A stretch of 64,000 bases of DNA from Candidula unifasciata (taxonomy: Eukaryota > Mollusca > Gastropoda > Stylommatophora > Geomitridae). Where the stretch lies: positions 389,501-453,500 of the forward strand of contig CAJHNH020000569.1 of assembly GCA_905116865.2 (NCBI GenBank), in the 5' to 3' direction. The notes beneath the pieces are model-generated. The model had not been told where the DNA came from, did not search any database, and saw only the letters and a list, made by a program, of their open reading frames with translations. Numbering within the stretch: the first letter of the stretch is position 1; every line of letters begins with the position of its first letter. Shown one piece after another: positions 11,772 to 26,700 of this stretch. The position numbers and the translations under genes are program-made.

Positions 11772-14700
11772 AGTGAGGAAATCTCTCATTTAAGAAATAC
11801 AAAGTCAACTTGCATAGGAGGGATTCCATCATGTGGAACTTTCACTTCACTAAATATTCAGATGAGCCTAAGCCAGGTGTTGATCACTTGTATGAGCCTA
11901 AGCCAGGTGTTGATCACTTGTATGAGCCTAAGCCAGGTGTTGATCACTTGTATGAGCCTAAGCCAGGTGTTGATCACTTGTATGAGCCTAAGCCAGGTGT
12001 TGATCACTTGTATGAGCCTAAGCCAGGTGTTGATCACTTGTATGAGCCTAAGCCAGGTGTTGATCACTTGTATGAGCCTAAGCCAGGTGTTGATCACTTG
12101 TATGAGCCTCAGCCAGGTGTTGATCACTTGTATGAGCCTAAGCCAGGTGTTGATCACTTGTATGAGCCTAAGCCAGGTGTTGATCACTTGTATGAGCCTA
12201 AACCAGGTGTTGATCACTTGTATGAGCCTAAGCCAGGTGTTGATGTTTTAAATTATTGTGTGCACATAAATCGCTTCTTACCACTGAATATTATTTTGCT
12301 TCCCCAGAATTGATTTAGAACAAATCCTAGACATTAATGCCTATGGTCTGTCTGGCGACACTAAGTAAGTATACTGTGTCTGTTTTAAAAAGCTTGTATT
12401 ATGTTATGACTGACTTCTGTGCACAGCTTTTTATGATGTTCACCTTGACTTTTTAATCAGATCAATTTATTGTTGTTGTTATTGCTATCGATCCAGCGGC
12501 GTATGAGCTTTCACCCTTTGGTCCAATGCCATGTAGTGGGGTTTACCTGTTTTCACAAGCTGTTCTTTTCCTCCATACAGGGTGTTCCACTTGTCTGGTC
12601 TTAAAGGGAGTAGCTTCTTCTAGTCTCGCTGAGTTTTGGGCATTCAAAGAGATGATGGTCAATTGTTTCGTAGGGGCAGCTACATAGCTGGCACTCTGGG
12701 GAGTTTTTGTGGATCAGATTAAAGCTGAAACTAATGTGACCAAAGAGGCCAAGTGGTGTGGAGTTTGTTGGAGTGAGAATTGGTTTTTGAAGATTAGAGA
12801 CAGAATAAAAAAATTTAAAAAATGGAAGTAACAGAACTGATTACAAAAAAGTGTTCTGAAGGGTTGTACTTAAGCTGGGCTATCCTCCGACTAACGATCG
12901 GTAAAGATAGTGGCCGCAAAATATCCTTTCGAGCCACAGTCACATGTCATTTGCGCACTAGCGGTCACAAGCTCACAGTGGCTGCTGCTTGCGGGTCCTA
13001 GCAATCCAGTTTAGCCCCATCTCGCGGCGAGGGTGACACATGGCGGTGGCGGTAGTCGCCGACCCAATTGACATGTGACTGTGGCTCGAAAGGATATTTT
13101 TCGGTCGCCATCTTTACCGACCGTTAGTCGGAGGATAGCCTTAAGCTGTTTGCTTTTAGGAGAAATATCTGGACAATCACTGGGTTGAGTAGTTAGTTAT
13201 AAGACAAAGCCTTCAGGGATACTGAGCATATGTGGCTAGACCTATATGTTTATGTGGGTGATATGGTCAACAACCTGCCGACCATCTTTGCTTCTCAGAA
13301 CTTTACCTGGGACACATTAAAGGCTGCGTCGACCTGGGAGCCATGGTCATATTTAAAAAAAAGTCTGGATTTGTCAGGTCATGAACTCATGACCTTCAGA
13401 TCTACAGGTGAGCATCTAGCCACTAGACAATGGCAGTTCTATTCTCCGAATATCAGTCCCAAATTATCGAGGCCGAACAGGGCCTCAGCCACGCGTCAAT
13501 TGCGTACTTCCGGGGACTATACCGTCAGCCCCGAATTGCAAACTTCCGGGGACTATACTGCCACCGCCGAAAGAATCCCCCACGCCGCTCACGAGGCGTG
13601 TATTGGGGCTAAACTAGATGGCTGGGACTCACGAGCAAATAAAATTAAGGAAGCTGCAGGAGATGCGGTAGCTGCTGCTGAGTCCCAGTCATCTAGTTTA
13701 GCCCCAATCCAAGCCGCGTGGGGGGATACTCTCGGCGGTGGCGGAAGTCGCCAGAAGTGCGCAATTTAAAAAGCTGGAAATTCGCAATTAACACGTGACT
13801 GAGGCCCTGTTAGGGTTTATTTTCGGCCCCGATAGTTTGGGACTGTTATTCGGAGGATAGCTAGCAGTTCCCCTTTAATGCAAAGAAGATGTCCGTATGT
13901 TCCTGAGAGGAAGCAACCAGAATCACAAAGCAGACACTGAAATGGGACACCAGTGGATTTAGGAAAAGAGGACTGTCAACTCTGTAAAGAAGGTTGTTCA
14001 GAGAGGCTAAAGGTGCTGGACTGGATTCCATTCTGGATATTGAAAAGATTGTAATTACATGACTAACCAAGTCATGACCAACCCTGAATTCTTTTCACCA
14101 TGTTGTAGATGAGTTCGTAAAGTGATTTTGGTTATAGGCATAAGGGAAGGTAAAGGCCATTGAGCTGTGTTTAAAGGGATACTTCCTACCTCACGTCAGG
14201 TATTATGAATTAATCGAGTAACAGAAAGTGTATTGATCGGCACTCATAGAAAGAAGTAGAAAGATAGAAAAACACACTAGACAACATAAAAATCGAAAGC
14301 TATAGTTACCGTTCCGGGAATTGAACCTGTCACCTCCAGACGGCGTCTGCGCCTCGCCATGAATACAAGTGCACTAAGATACATGGCACCCCCAAACGTC
14401 AGGTACCATCAGGCTTTGTGCTTGTTTTACGGAACATCATTCAAGACTGCAGTCACGCGTCCACCACCAATAACAGCTTGAATCACTCAGGGCATATGAC
14501 ATCAAGCAACTGTCATCCTCTAGTGCAGAGAAATTAAACTGACAGCTGTGGGCCGGATTTGGTCCGCAGATACCTTGTAAGTGTATCACTTGCCAGTTGC
14601 ATTGAATTATATGCTGGGCTCGGTCCTGTGATCCAAATTTTCATAATTTTACCTTCTCTTTTCAGACTAGAAGATATATTTGCACAGAGAGGCTTTTCAG

Positions 14701-17700
14701 TTGAGGACAAACACATTGTTGATCAGGTAGGTTGGTCTTCCTCTCCTTTAATTTTTTCTTATTCTGGTTCAGAGTTTATACATAATGAGAATAATATTCC
14801 TATATTATAGTATTTTTAGTATGTTAGTATATATGATCTATGCGTAAAGATATCAAGTACACTTCTACTGCCATTGTTGAGATGAGTCAAGAATGGACAT
14901 CACAGCACTCGGGGCATTCCCATGCATGCTCTATCCTCATCTTCAGCAGCCAGCGCAGAGTTCCAAAACTGATGGTACCGGTCACTATCTGGTTAAAAGT
15001 CCGTCTTGCCTTTGAGTGTAGTGAGCCAGCCAGACCCTCTGGTTACACCCAGGTGCCTCATTCTCTCCAGGCCATAATAATCTTCTTTCTCTACTGATTC
15101 CGTTGCTTGTTCCCAAAGGGCCTTGACCACATCTGCCTCGTCATGTATCAATTCACCACTCAGTGGTGTATGCTCACCACCCGTGACCTTTCCAGTGAAG
15201 CTAGCCACTCTGCTTGAAGCATCGCTGAATTGACCTTTTCTAGCATGCTTTCAGAGTCTTTTACAATTATGACATGTGTATACATCTTGTTCTCTAGCCA
15301 CTGGAGAGCTGCAGTTACTGCCTCCACCTCCATTCTCGTGCTAGATGTTGTGGTGTCAAATGCTAGGCTGTCTTGCACTAAAGATTTTCCATTGGCTTTT
15401 GCTGTGAACCCTAGGCACTTTTCTTTCCTCTCAACACTAAACCATCTGTATAGATAATCAAATCATCTGGCTGTGAATTGTCATGAATCAGCTGTTGGAC
15501 TTCAACCTCCGTAACACCCGCTGGCCACTCTCTGCACACCCGGCTCAATGTTATCCTAACCCTACACAGGTCAGACTTTCCCCACTGGTACTCTGACCCA
15601 CTCTTCTCCTCACCCAAAGTTCTCCAGCGTGCAAACTTGTATTATTGTGTCTTCTGCTTGAGCCATCCATGATTTTTCCCCCTTTCAGCCTTTGACCCTT
15701 GCCTGCAGCCAAGGCTTCATACAGAGGGTGTTCTCTGTCTGCAGCTACTCTGAGATATGACTTAGCCTGCAGCACCTTTAGCCTATCAGCCGCATAGCTT
15801 CATTTTGTATGTGCTCCAGTTTCTCTAGCTGACTCTTCGAGACAGTGAGTAACCCCAATTCATAGTCAATCACTGAAATGATTAAGTGCTGGTAAAGTGT
15901 GAACAGCCTTCTCTGCTCCATGTTCATCGCTGCCATAATCTTTAGTCCGTTTAGACCTTTTTGAGCTCTTGTCACAAACCCCTCTATGTGATCCCTGAAA
16001 GACAAACTTCTGTCAAAGGTGATTCCCAGGTCCTGCAGTCTCTTTTGATGCCCCTGCCATTTATTTTGAGTCTGGGAACATCAGCTCTAACAATCCTGTT
16101 GTTCAATGAACACCACAGGACACCTGCCTTTTCTGGGTTGATTACAGCACTAATCTCTGTACACCAGTCAATCACCTTCTCTACTGTTGCCTGTAACTCT
16201 TCAGCTATTTGATTCCGATCTCTCCCCCCTCCTATATACAAGAACATCATCTGCAAATGTCAATATTCTGCCAACTCCAGGTGTTTCCAGACAGGCAATC
16301 TTGCTCGTTAAAGCATTGAATGAATAGTACAGGTGAAATTGCAGATCCCTGTGGCCATGAGCCCAGGCGGAGAGCTACCCGGCGAGTATACAAAACAGCT
16401 GCTATCCACTTCACCAACCAAGGACAGACCCCCTTTCCATAAGCGCTTTCATCAAGATACTGTATCTGACTGTGTTGTAAGCGTCTTCTAAATTGAGTGC
16501 CACTGCTACCGTTTCCTGTCTGTTCTGGAAACCTTTAAATGTATTAAAGGTAAAAGTGGCAGTATTTGACTACTGAGTTAACCATTCAATTTGCAATGTT
16601 GGCAATTATAACAGTTATGGTTTGGCAGTTATAACACATATATGGTTGGCAGAAGTAACATCTATATGTGGCAGTTGTTACATATGTATGGGACATGTTT
16701 AACATTTGTAGTTCACAGTTTTAACATGCATAAATAGCAGTACTAACAATTACAGGTCACAGTTGTAACATGTATGAGTGGCAGTAGTGATATTTATGAA
16801 TGGCAGTAGTGATATTAATGAGTGGCAGTAGTGATATTTATGTGTGGCAGTAGTGATATTAATGAGTGGCAGTAGTGATATTTATGAATGGCAGTAGTGC
16901 TATTTATGTGTGGCAGTAGTGATATTAATGAGTGGCAGTAGTGATATTTATGAATGGCAGTAGTGATATTTATGTGTGGCAGTAGTGATATTTATGTGTG
17001 GCAGTAGTGATATTTATGTGTGGCAGTAGTGATATTAATGAGTGGCAGTAGTGATATTTATGAGTGGCAGTAGTGATATTTATGAGTGGCAGTAGTGAAA
17101 TTTATGTGTGGCAGTAGTGATATTTATATGTGGCAGTAGTGATATTTATGTGTGGCAGTAGTGATATTTATTTGTGGCAGTAGTGATATTTATGAGTGGC
17201 AGTAGTGATATTTATGGGTGGCAGTAGTGATATTTATGTGTGGCAGTAGTGATATTTATGTGTGGCAGTAGTGATATTTATGTGTGGCAGTAGTGATATT
17301 TATGTGTGGCAGTAGTGATAATTATGAGTGGCAGTAGTGATATTTATGAATGGCAGTAGTGATATTTATGAATGGCAGTAGTGATATTTATGTGTGGCAG
17401 TAGTGATATTTATGAGTGGCAGTAGTGATATTTATGAGTGGCAGTAGTGATATTTATGAGTGGCAGTAGTAATATTTATGAGTGGCAGTAGTGATATTTA
17501 TGTGTGGCAGTTGTAAGATCAATTCATGGCAGTTATTTATATTTTTAACATGCATTGGGGACAATTATAACATGTATGGGTGGCTGTGGTAACATTTATG
17601 CTGGGGCCAACATTTTGTTCATGTTAACTGAGTGATCTTCTTTAGTGAAATCATGTTAACAAGATTTCATTGTAATAACCTCTTATGACATGCTTGCTCA

Positions 17701-20700
17701 AGGGCATTGGTTCTGTTATTTTTCCCCAGAACCGACATGAACTGACAGAGTAAATTTTATTCATCATAATTTCTCCCTATGTGGATTCTGGTCTTAACCT
17801 TCTGCTGGTTAGAAGAGCTGCAGGAGTTTCAAGGAAAGACTGAATACAAAATCACAAAATCAGACAAATGCTAGGAATAAAGCCAGTCTTACAAGTCATC
17901 AAAGAACAACAATTGAAGTGGTTTGGACACCTAAAGAGAATGCCCTGGTACTGTCTGCCACAGCGAGCCGCAATAAAATGTTACAACGGGTATAGAGCGA
18001 GTGGAAGACTGGAAGGCCTCGGAAAAAGATGGAATGATGGCATTAAGAACAGCCTGCAGAAATGAACATCAGTCTTAATTTTGCTCTTGACAGAGCTCAT
18101 TAATAAAGGTTACACCCCCTCCCCCCCCCCCACCACTTCACTAAGGTACAAGGTGGAAGAAGTGGATTCTGGAACCCCCATTTTGGGATAAAACAGTAGA
18201 CCTACCCCCCCCCCCCCCCACCCCTCCCTCTTCCAACAAACATGTCATAGGAGGCAACTAATTTGGAGTGTTTCCTTTTAAGTTGGAGTGCATCTGCCTG
18301 AGAAGTGAGAAACCATCTGCATACAGGTAAGCCAGATCTGAATAATGGATGCACACTCTAATTCAGGTCCTGAAATGAACAAAGCCACAGTCCAGAAATG
18401 GATGAACAAGCAGGACTTTCTGCTGAAGTTTACATCCGTAAACATGGAACAAACAACAACAGTCATGATTTCTGCCATTGCTTTATGAGGTTCATATGTT
18501 TCTAATGTTTACAGAGTGTGGGGACTCGGACGGTGGTAGTGAATGGAAGTATGGACAAGTCACGGTTAGACAACTTCCTGCAAGCTCTTCTGTGGGAGAA
18601 AAATGTGAAAGACCTTCAAGGGAGGCCAACAGAAGTGATACGGCTCAAGGTTGGATTTAATTTTAGTCATAATTATTTCTCCAGTTTTTCCAAATGTGTG
18701 ACTGATAAACGATAATCATTTTGACATATTTTTTCTCACCAGCTGTAAATTGCATTGGAAAGTAGTGGTTATCCATCCACTTCCAAACTTTGGTCTCATT
18801 CCAGGATTAGAGTTTTGCATGCACATTGGGTTTTCAGATCTGGCTTATTTGTGTGCAGACTGTAGGTTCTTTTCTTCTTGCAGGTAGATGCACTCTGACT
18901 GAAGGAAACATTGATTCTATCTATATTGGCCAGGATGTGTTATGGGAACCTGTTTCTGGGGTGACCACAAAGAGGTGTAGACATGTTTTTACTAGTATGA
19001 GCCCTGATCTGGTCCTTGTCCACCATGACGTGTGTTTCAGCAACTCTCCATCCCAAGGCTGGGAAATGAAACCTTTATTTATAGAAACTGGTCTAAACAC
19101 TTTTGCCTGAGAAGCTGAAAAACCATCACTTCCGGTTGGGTCCAATTCACTTTAAATGTCTCGTTTCCGACTTGTCTGTAGTGACCTGCGAGATGCATAG
19201 TTAATACTATTGGCTGAGTTGATGTCAGATTTTCTCTTGAGCCTCAGTGATTGAGGTCACTGGGTCACAACTTGAGTCACCCGACACCCTGGGGGGGGGG
19301 GGGGGGGGGGGGGGGGGGGATGTATCCCCATTTATTGCTTCACCCTATTCATGTTTATTGATTACTCCTGTCATGTATCTTCATATATTTCAAAAAATAA
19401 TTTTTAAATATAGATAAGTACATTTTTTATGAATTTTTTAGGGACCTGTGCAAAAATGACTGTTTTTACTGATTTTTTCTTAGAATTCTTATGGCATAAT
19501 AACTAGTTTTTTTTTTTATAGCTTTCCCAGAACAAAAGGTTAAATACATTGTTAGTAAAGATGATATTGCTGAAAATAGAGACCAGTGACAACATACTAT
19601 ATATACAGACATAGCAGAACATGACAATTCCCTGGGTGTAAATAGCTTTTCTACAGTATGAGAAAGTAAAAAGACTACAGAGTCACCCGGTGCATTTTAA
19701 ATTCTAAGAGCGAACACACACACACACAAACTGACTTAGGTTTCAGAGCCCCATCCACCTTGCTAGAGAATTGAACAGACGGGCACCAAAATAGTATGGA
19801 TGTGAACTGTGTGAAAAGCTGAGCCTAGAGTCAGGCACATGCAAACCAAATGAGACAAATGTAGTCCTAGAAGTACCAGGGATCACTACAAAAGATTTTC
19901 AGATGAACAGAGATACAGCAGAACTTTAACTCTTGCAATGCTTAAAGAGAGAACACTTGTACCATTTGGACTGATGCAGTCAAAAATTAAAGTTGTGGAA
20001 TGTACATTAAACACCCCACCTGCAGTGTAGAAAACAGTGTCCCAATATGGACATCTGAACAAGCTACACGACTGTGGCATCTGCCTTCCAGTCCAGCACC
20101 TCATCACTCAAGAATTCATAGGGTACACAACTGCTGTACCCCATGGCTCACTGTCTGTTTTTTAAAGCACCAACAAGCAGAAAACAAGGCAGAATAATTA
20201 CAGGACCAGCATCAGCTTCTTTTCCAAGGAAGTAAAACTGGACCTGCAGTGGACACCAGCTGATTGTGGTATTCCAGGAAATGAGAGAGCAGATGAGCTA
20301 ACAAGAGCTGGGGGTGATCTTCCACAGCCTCATCCACTGCATAGCTACAAAGAAACCAAAACAGTCCTAAAGTAGTCCTTCGAGAGGGATGGGAGAAGGT
20401 AGAATGCAGACTACAGAATGAAGAGTGACAGCATAAACAAACTTAAACATCAGCAAAAAACAAACAGCAGTTCCTAGGCTTCAGATGGGACACTAGTCTT
20501 AAAACAGACCTACACAAGATAGACAGAAAAGATCTGCCATCTATGGTTGTGGAGCAGACAGACTCCTGATCATATACTGCAGGATTGCCCTACTTACACT
20601 ACAAGATCTACGCATGCGAAACATGTACTATATACTAGCACCAGGCTAGAAAGTTAAACCACTTTCACAGTCTGCTTTAGAAAACTAATGCGGATCAGAT

Positions 20701-23700
20701 GTTAAGACAAAGTACCTGATACTTTACTACTTGAGAAAGCAACCATGCCCAGCATCCACACTCTACTGATGCAGAATCAAATTCGTTGGGCTGGTCATGT
20801 GGCATGCATGCCAGATCACAGGCTCCCAAAAAACTCTTCTATGGCGAGCTGCAAAATGGGAAATGTTCCCAAGGCTGACAAAAGAAACGCTCTAAGAACA
20901 CCTTGGAGTCTTAACTCAAAGCATTTAGGATGAATGACACCAATTGGGATTCTGCCTCTCAAGACCGAAATGCATGGCGTGCAGCTCTACACATGGGTGC
21001 GGCTACATGTGAAGCAAACAGAACAGCAAGACTGATTAAGAAAAGGATGGACAGAAAGGCGACTGCAGGAGACCCCCTCCCTGGCACAACACTCATTCCC
21101 TGTCCTCACTGTCCAAGAACCTTTCAGGCCCACATCAGCCTCATCAGTCATTTTTGTACTTGTACTTGGTGAAAAAGAGTGGTCATCATCATCTTGACGG
21201 ACAACACACACACACACACAAGCCAAGTTGTGGGTGTTGGTGGCAACTTTAGATGTGTGATCCTATTTTTTTCTCTTTACCCAGATGGGACTAAATGTTA
21301 ATCATGCTTGATATTTAGAGCAGAAGAAGAAGACTGGCTCAAAAACATAACTAGAAGAATAAGCAACCTTAGTTGTTGTTTGTTTAGTATTCGAAGATAA
21401 ACATTTTGTTGCTTATTGTTTGTTATTTAGACCTTATCCAGCTTATTAATAACCATGAAAAAATCAATTTACCCATAACAGAAGTAGAACTAGTTAGCTT
21501 CCCAGTAAAGCAGTCCTGAAAGAGAAAATCACTGTTGCAGCTAGAAAGTTTTCATTAGCATACACAAAAATAAAATGATCAGTGTTGCTACATAGAAAAC
21601 TACAATTAGTCTTTTTGTTCTTCAGTTCCTCTTTTACTGCTTCTGGTGTAGGGAGAGATAATTAGTTTTGCCCCTTGATCTTCTGGCTACTTGGACAATA
21701 ACACATAATACTGCTGTAAAGTTTCTCTGATGTTATCTTTCCAGTCTTGTTCGTTGTCTACCTTGTGCTCTGTATCCATCTTTTTTGGTGTATGCCTTTT
21801 ATGTTTTGGCATTGTGAAGCTTTCTTGCTAAATGAGCACACCATTTTTTTTTGCTGTCTTTCTGTGTAACTTAGTATTGGCTCTGTGCAGACTTTTTATC
21901 TTATGACTTCTTTCCTGATTCTGTCAGGACATCTCATTTTCATGTTTACCAATTTTCTTTTCTGGTTTGCTGAAAGTCACTATGGAAAACTACTTATAAT
22001 AACTAAGCCTTTTGGATGAAATCAGCTGGCTGTCAGAATGTCCATAGGATTGAATAAATAAGCTGCATGCAATCACCTTGAATTAACGGATAGACAAGCA
22101 TGCAATCACCTTTGTTGAGTTAACAGATAGACAAGCATGCAAGCACCTTTGTTAACAGATAGAAAAGCATGCAAGCACCTTTGTTAAGTTAGCAGATAGA
22201 CAAGCATGCAAGCACCTATGTTGAGTTAACAGATAGACAAGCATGCATGCACCTTTGTTGAGTTAACGGATAGACAAGCATGCAATCACCATTGTTGAGT
22301 TAACAGATATACAAGCATGCAAGCATCTTTGTTGAGTTAATGGATAGACAAGTATGCAATCACCTTTGTTGAGTTAACAGATAGACAAGCATGCAAGCAT
22401 CTTATCTTTGTTGAGTTAATGGATATACAAGCATGCAAGCATCTTTGTTGAGTTAATGGATGGGCAAGCATGCAAGCACCTTTGTTGAGTTAACTGGTAG
22501 ACAAGCACACAAGCACATTTGTTGAGTTAATGGGTAGACAAGCATGCAAGCACCTTTGTTGAATTAAGGAATAGACAATCAAGCAAGCGCCTTTGTTGAG
22601 TTAACGGGTAGACAAGCATGCAAGCACCTTTGTTGAGTTAACTGGTAGACAAGCACACAAGCGCATTTGTTGAGTTAATGGGTAGTCAGGCATGCAAGCA
22701 CCTTTGTTGAGTTAATGGGTAGGCAAGCATTCAAGCACCTTTATTGAGTTAATGGGTAGACAAGCATGCAAGCACCCTTGTTGAGTTAATGGGTAGACAA
22801 GCATGCAAGCACTCTTGTTGAGTTAATGGGTAGACAAGCATGCAAGCACCCTTTGTTGAGTTAATGGGTAGACAAGCATGCAAGCACTCTTGTTGAGTTA
22901 ACGGTTAGACAAGCATACAAGCACCTTTGTTGAGTTAATGGGTAGACAAGCATGCAAGCACCCTTGTTGAGTTAATGGGTAGACAAGCATACAAGCACCC
23001 TTGTTGAGTTAATGGGTAGACAAGCATGCAAGCACCCTTGTTGAGTTAATGGGTAGACAAGCATGCAAGCACCCTTGTTGAGTTAATGGTTAGACAAGCA
23101 TGCAAGCACCTTTGTTGAGTTAATGGGTAGACAAGCATGCAAGCACCTTTGTTGAGTTAATGGGTAGTCAAGCATGCAAGCACCTTTGTTGAGTTAATGG
23201 GTAGTCAGGCATGCAAGCACCTTTGTTGAGTTAGGGAGTTGTCAAGCATGCAAGCACCCTTGTTGAGTTAAGGGGTAGTCAAGCATGCAAGCACCTTTTG
23301 TTGAGTTAATAGGTAGATAAGCATGCAAGCACTCTTGTTGAGTTAACGGGTAGACAAGCATGCAAGCACCTTTGTTGAGTTAATGGGTAGTCAAGCTGAT
23401 TAATCTGTTTTTTCTTCCTTTATCCCACTGCTTATGCCGTATAGCATCACATAGAGGAGTTTGAAGTAGTTTCCTTTCCTTTTCCTAGTTGTGTAGCTTG
23501 TGTTAATGTCATAGTGTGTTTCTCTAGTGTCTCGTTTACTCCATCCACCCATGTGTTTCTTGGTCAGTCTCTTGTTTTGTTGCCTGTTGTTCTCATGTAA
23601 TAAGCTTTAGCTGCTGGCTGATTTTGTTACATTCTGACCAGAAGACCAAACCATTTGATTCCTTATTTTCCAGGAAATCATTTACTCCTAATGTGCATAC

Positions 23701-26700
23701 CATTGTCTTACTTTATTGTTAGTGACAATCTCTTCCTGTTTTGTCTTTTCTGCCACATTTCTCATGCTTCTCAAAGCTTATTTATTAAAGGATATATTTA
23801 ACCAAGTGGGTGTTAAAAAAAAAACACACACAATAAACAACCGCTTTAAAAACGCACACATTTAGCAATTGTTTGTTTTGCATTTGAAACAAAGATCCTT
23901 GCTTTTCTCTCTATAAATTTGCACCCTTTTCATCTTGTTAATTTAAGGTTATTAAGTTAAGATCTTTTATTTTTATATAATTTTGATTTGATAGATGTGA
24001 TAGTGTTCTTTTTCCATTTTGGAATTTTTTTTTCAAATTAAAAGTTTGATGGGTAGGCGATGATTTATCCTGTATATTTATCTACCAACCAGAAGTCTGT
24101 AATTGGTTGTCCCTTTATTTTTACATTTTGAATTGTTGGATTATCGTCAGATATAGTATCCTTGTAATTTTTTTATGTGTTTCTAATGTTAGCATTACAC
24201 TTATGGCTTACTGAGGCCTGAATACTGTACATGGATTAACTAAGTTTATAAATTTATATAATGACATAAAATATTCTATTGTGAGTGTGTTTTTTGAAAA
24301 GGTATTGTGAAAAAGAAATATCGATTTCCGTTTGTGTTATAGCTATATCCTGTTGTTCAGTATATGTTTTTTTATGTGTGTGTGTTCTCATGTAAGTCAG
24401 TATCAGTGCTAAGAACCTATTATTGTGAAGGGGAGTTTATAAAAACTGATATTGCTTCTTTGTAGTAGAGATTTAGTTGTATGGCTTTTTCTTAGTACTT
24501 TGAGGTCCCACAGTGCATTTTCTTTTCATTGAAGCAACACTCAGTCTGTCCTGTTTTCTGGGCGTTTTTTTCTTCAGTTTTGTTAAGTTTGTCTGTGGGA
24601 GCTGTAGTAGTGCTCTGGTTAGAGCTTGCCTACCAACTCAAAGGTCTTGGGTTTGCATCCACATCTGTACGGATTTGTATGTCAGCCACAGCTAGTTCAC
24701 TTATGTATTGCAGTATTAGCCTTTGCCAGCCAGTTAATGTAATACAGTAAAGTGAAACTTTGCAAGCTTAGAGAATCTGCTTGACGATGTCTTTATGGAT
24801 AGCAAGGTTAAGGTATCTTCTATCAAAGACGTTAACCCTTTCAGCTCCAGACATGTCTTTCTTGAACTCTTTATTTCCCAGGGAGTTGTTGCTTTTCATT
24901 TAGAACCTAGGGTAGTCACCATGGCAGAGCGGCTAAACGCTCGCTAAGGATCAAAAGGTCGTGGGCTTGCTCACTGATCGAGCTGGACTTTTTTCAAAAA
25001 CACCATTGGCTCCCAGATGGACCCAGCCTTGAGTGGGTACAGGGAAGTAAAGGCGGCCGGTGTGATGCTGACCACATCACCCATCTTTTGCCGATTGGTC
25101 TATAAAATATAGGTATAGCTCAGTACATGCCAAAACGTGGAAAAGGGTTCTTTTGTTTCCTTTTTTACTTATTTAGAGCCAAGGGGCCTCAAATGATAAC
25201 ACTAGTGAACAAAGGAAACTGAATTAACAATTGAGATATAGGTTAAAACTAAAGCTTAATAGGATACAAGGTGCTAATAAAAGCATATCAGGCCAGGCAC
25301 TTCTAGCATAAACTGGGTGAGTTGCTTGATGATCTTTAACTGAAAGAGATAAAGCACTTCCCTTCTTCCTCCACTAGCCTACCGGATTCTCTTAGGCACA
25401 GTGGAGTACCTGATAAACCTTCTTCCCGTAAAATCATGTTGGATTGAGTTGTAGAGCACTTGGTGTGTGGTTGTTGGTCATAGCTTCTAGGTTGTCAGCA
25501 GTTGGGAGAGGATCCCACTACAGAGACAATGACTGTGGTCATACCAGAAGCAAAGCAATGACAAACTTGCCTTTTTTTTAAATGCCAAGATAAATTACGA
25601 TTTGACAAAAATAAAATACACTATTAATACTGTATCGATTGCAGGCAATGAACTACAGCCTTTGGTGGGTGCAGTAATAGAGCGGAATGAGTAACTAGGC
25701 TTAGAGGTAAATTATAAGAATATGGAAATTATAGTTATCACCCCAGAATAAAAATAATGTAAAATCCATGCAAATATGAAAATTGTTTTAACTCGTAAAC
25801 TGGTAGAGCTTTCTTCAAACAGTCAAAACATTTGACGCAGGACGCCTTGCAGAGATAAGATCAAGAATGTTTGTGGCAAAAGTAGCCTATAGCAAGATAA
25901 GTAGATACTCACCAGTAAAAAGGTGTCACTTGCAATGAGAAAAAGAGAGTTAAAGTACTGTATTGAACCTATGTGTGTTGTTTGTATGCGAGACATAGAC
26001 ATCCCCCCCCCCACCCCCAAACACCCTGTAGATTCCTGGGCCCTATTTTAGGAAAGAAAAGAATAGACCCACTGCTCCCCTCCCCCTTTCTCCCCCCGTT
26101 CCCCGTACCCTCTAAACAAGCATGTTATAAAAGGGGGTTCAGGATAGTTGCGTATCCTTTACATGACGTTGCAGAAACAACCTGGTTTCTCTAGGCAAAT
26201 TTACGTCCAGTAGTTTGTCATTGCTTTCTGGATGGTCGGCTTTCTTGATACCACTGTCGAAACCAACGCAAGGCGCATGGCCTGCAGCTGGGATCGAACC
26301 CGGCATTACGCAGAGTTTGCATTGATTTAGCCACAGAGCCGACTATATAAGGGGACTGATTATAAATTTGCTGAAATTGCATCTGTTTGCCTGAAAGATG
26401 CAGTTTTTTTTTTGCCTAGCTGTAAACTCCAGTGTACCAATGGCCCTTTGAGTACAGACATAGTAGATGAAGGAGATGTAGACAATAAGCAGACGAGGCA
26501 CCCACTATTAGAGAAACTGTTTTCTGAAAAGAATGCACAAAATATCATGCAATGATAAAAAAACAAATAAGCGGTCCTTCTTGAGACAGGTTACAAACAA
26601 AAACCTTAGTTAAAGAAATTAGATGTAGAAATTGTGTATTTTTTTGACAATGTTAAGAGATGGAATAGACTTTAGAACTTGGCGAAAACTGGCCAGATTG

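Noticed and set aside
11810..12313. Plus-strand frame with a [10 protein letters not shown] repeat and its antisense partner
   Set aside because: Same cause: a 30-bp intronic minisatellite within ZNG1.
16760..23395. Regularly repeated units that could suggest a CRISPR array
   Set aside because: Eukaryotic context, no unique spacers between repeats, no cas genes. The units are contiguous and vary as minisatellites do.
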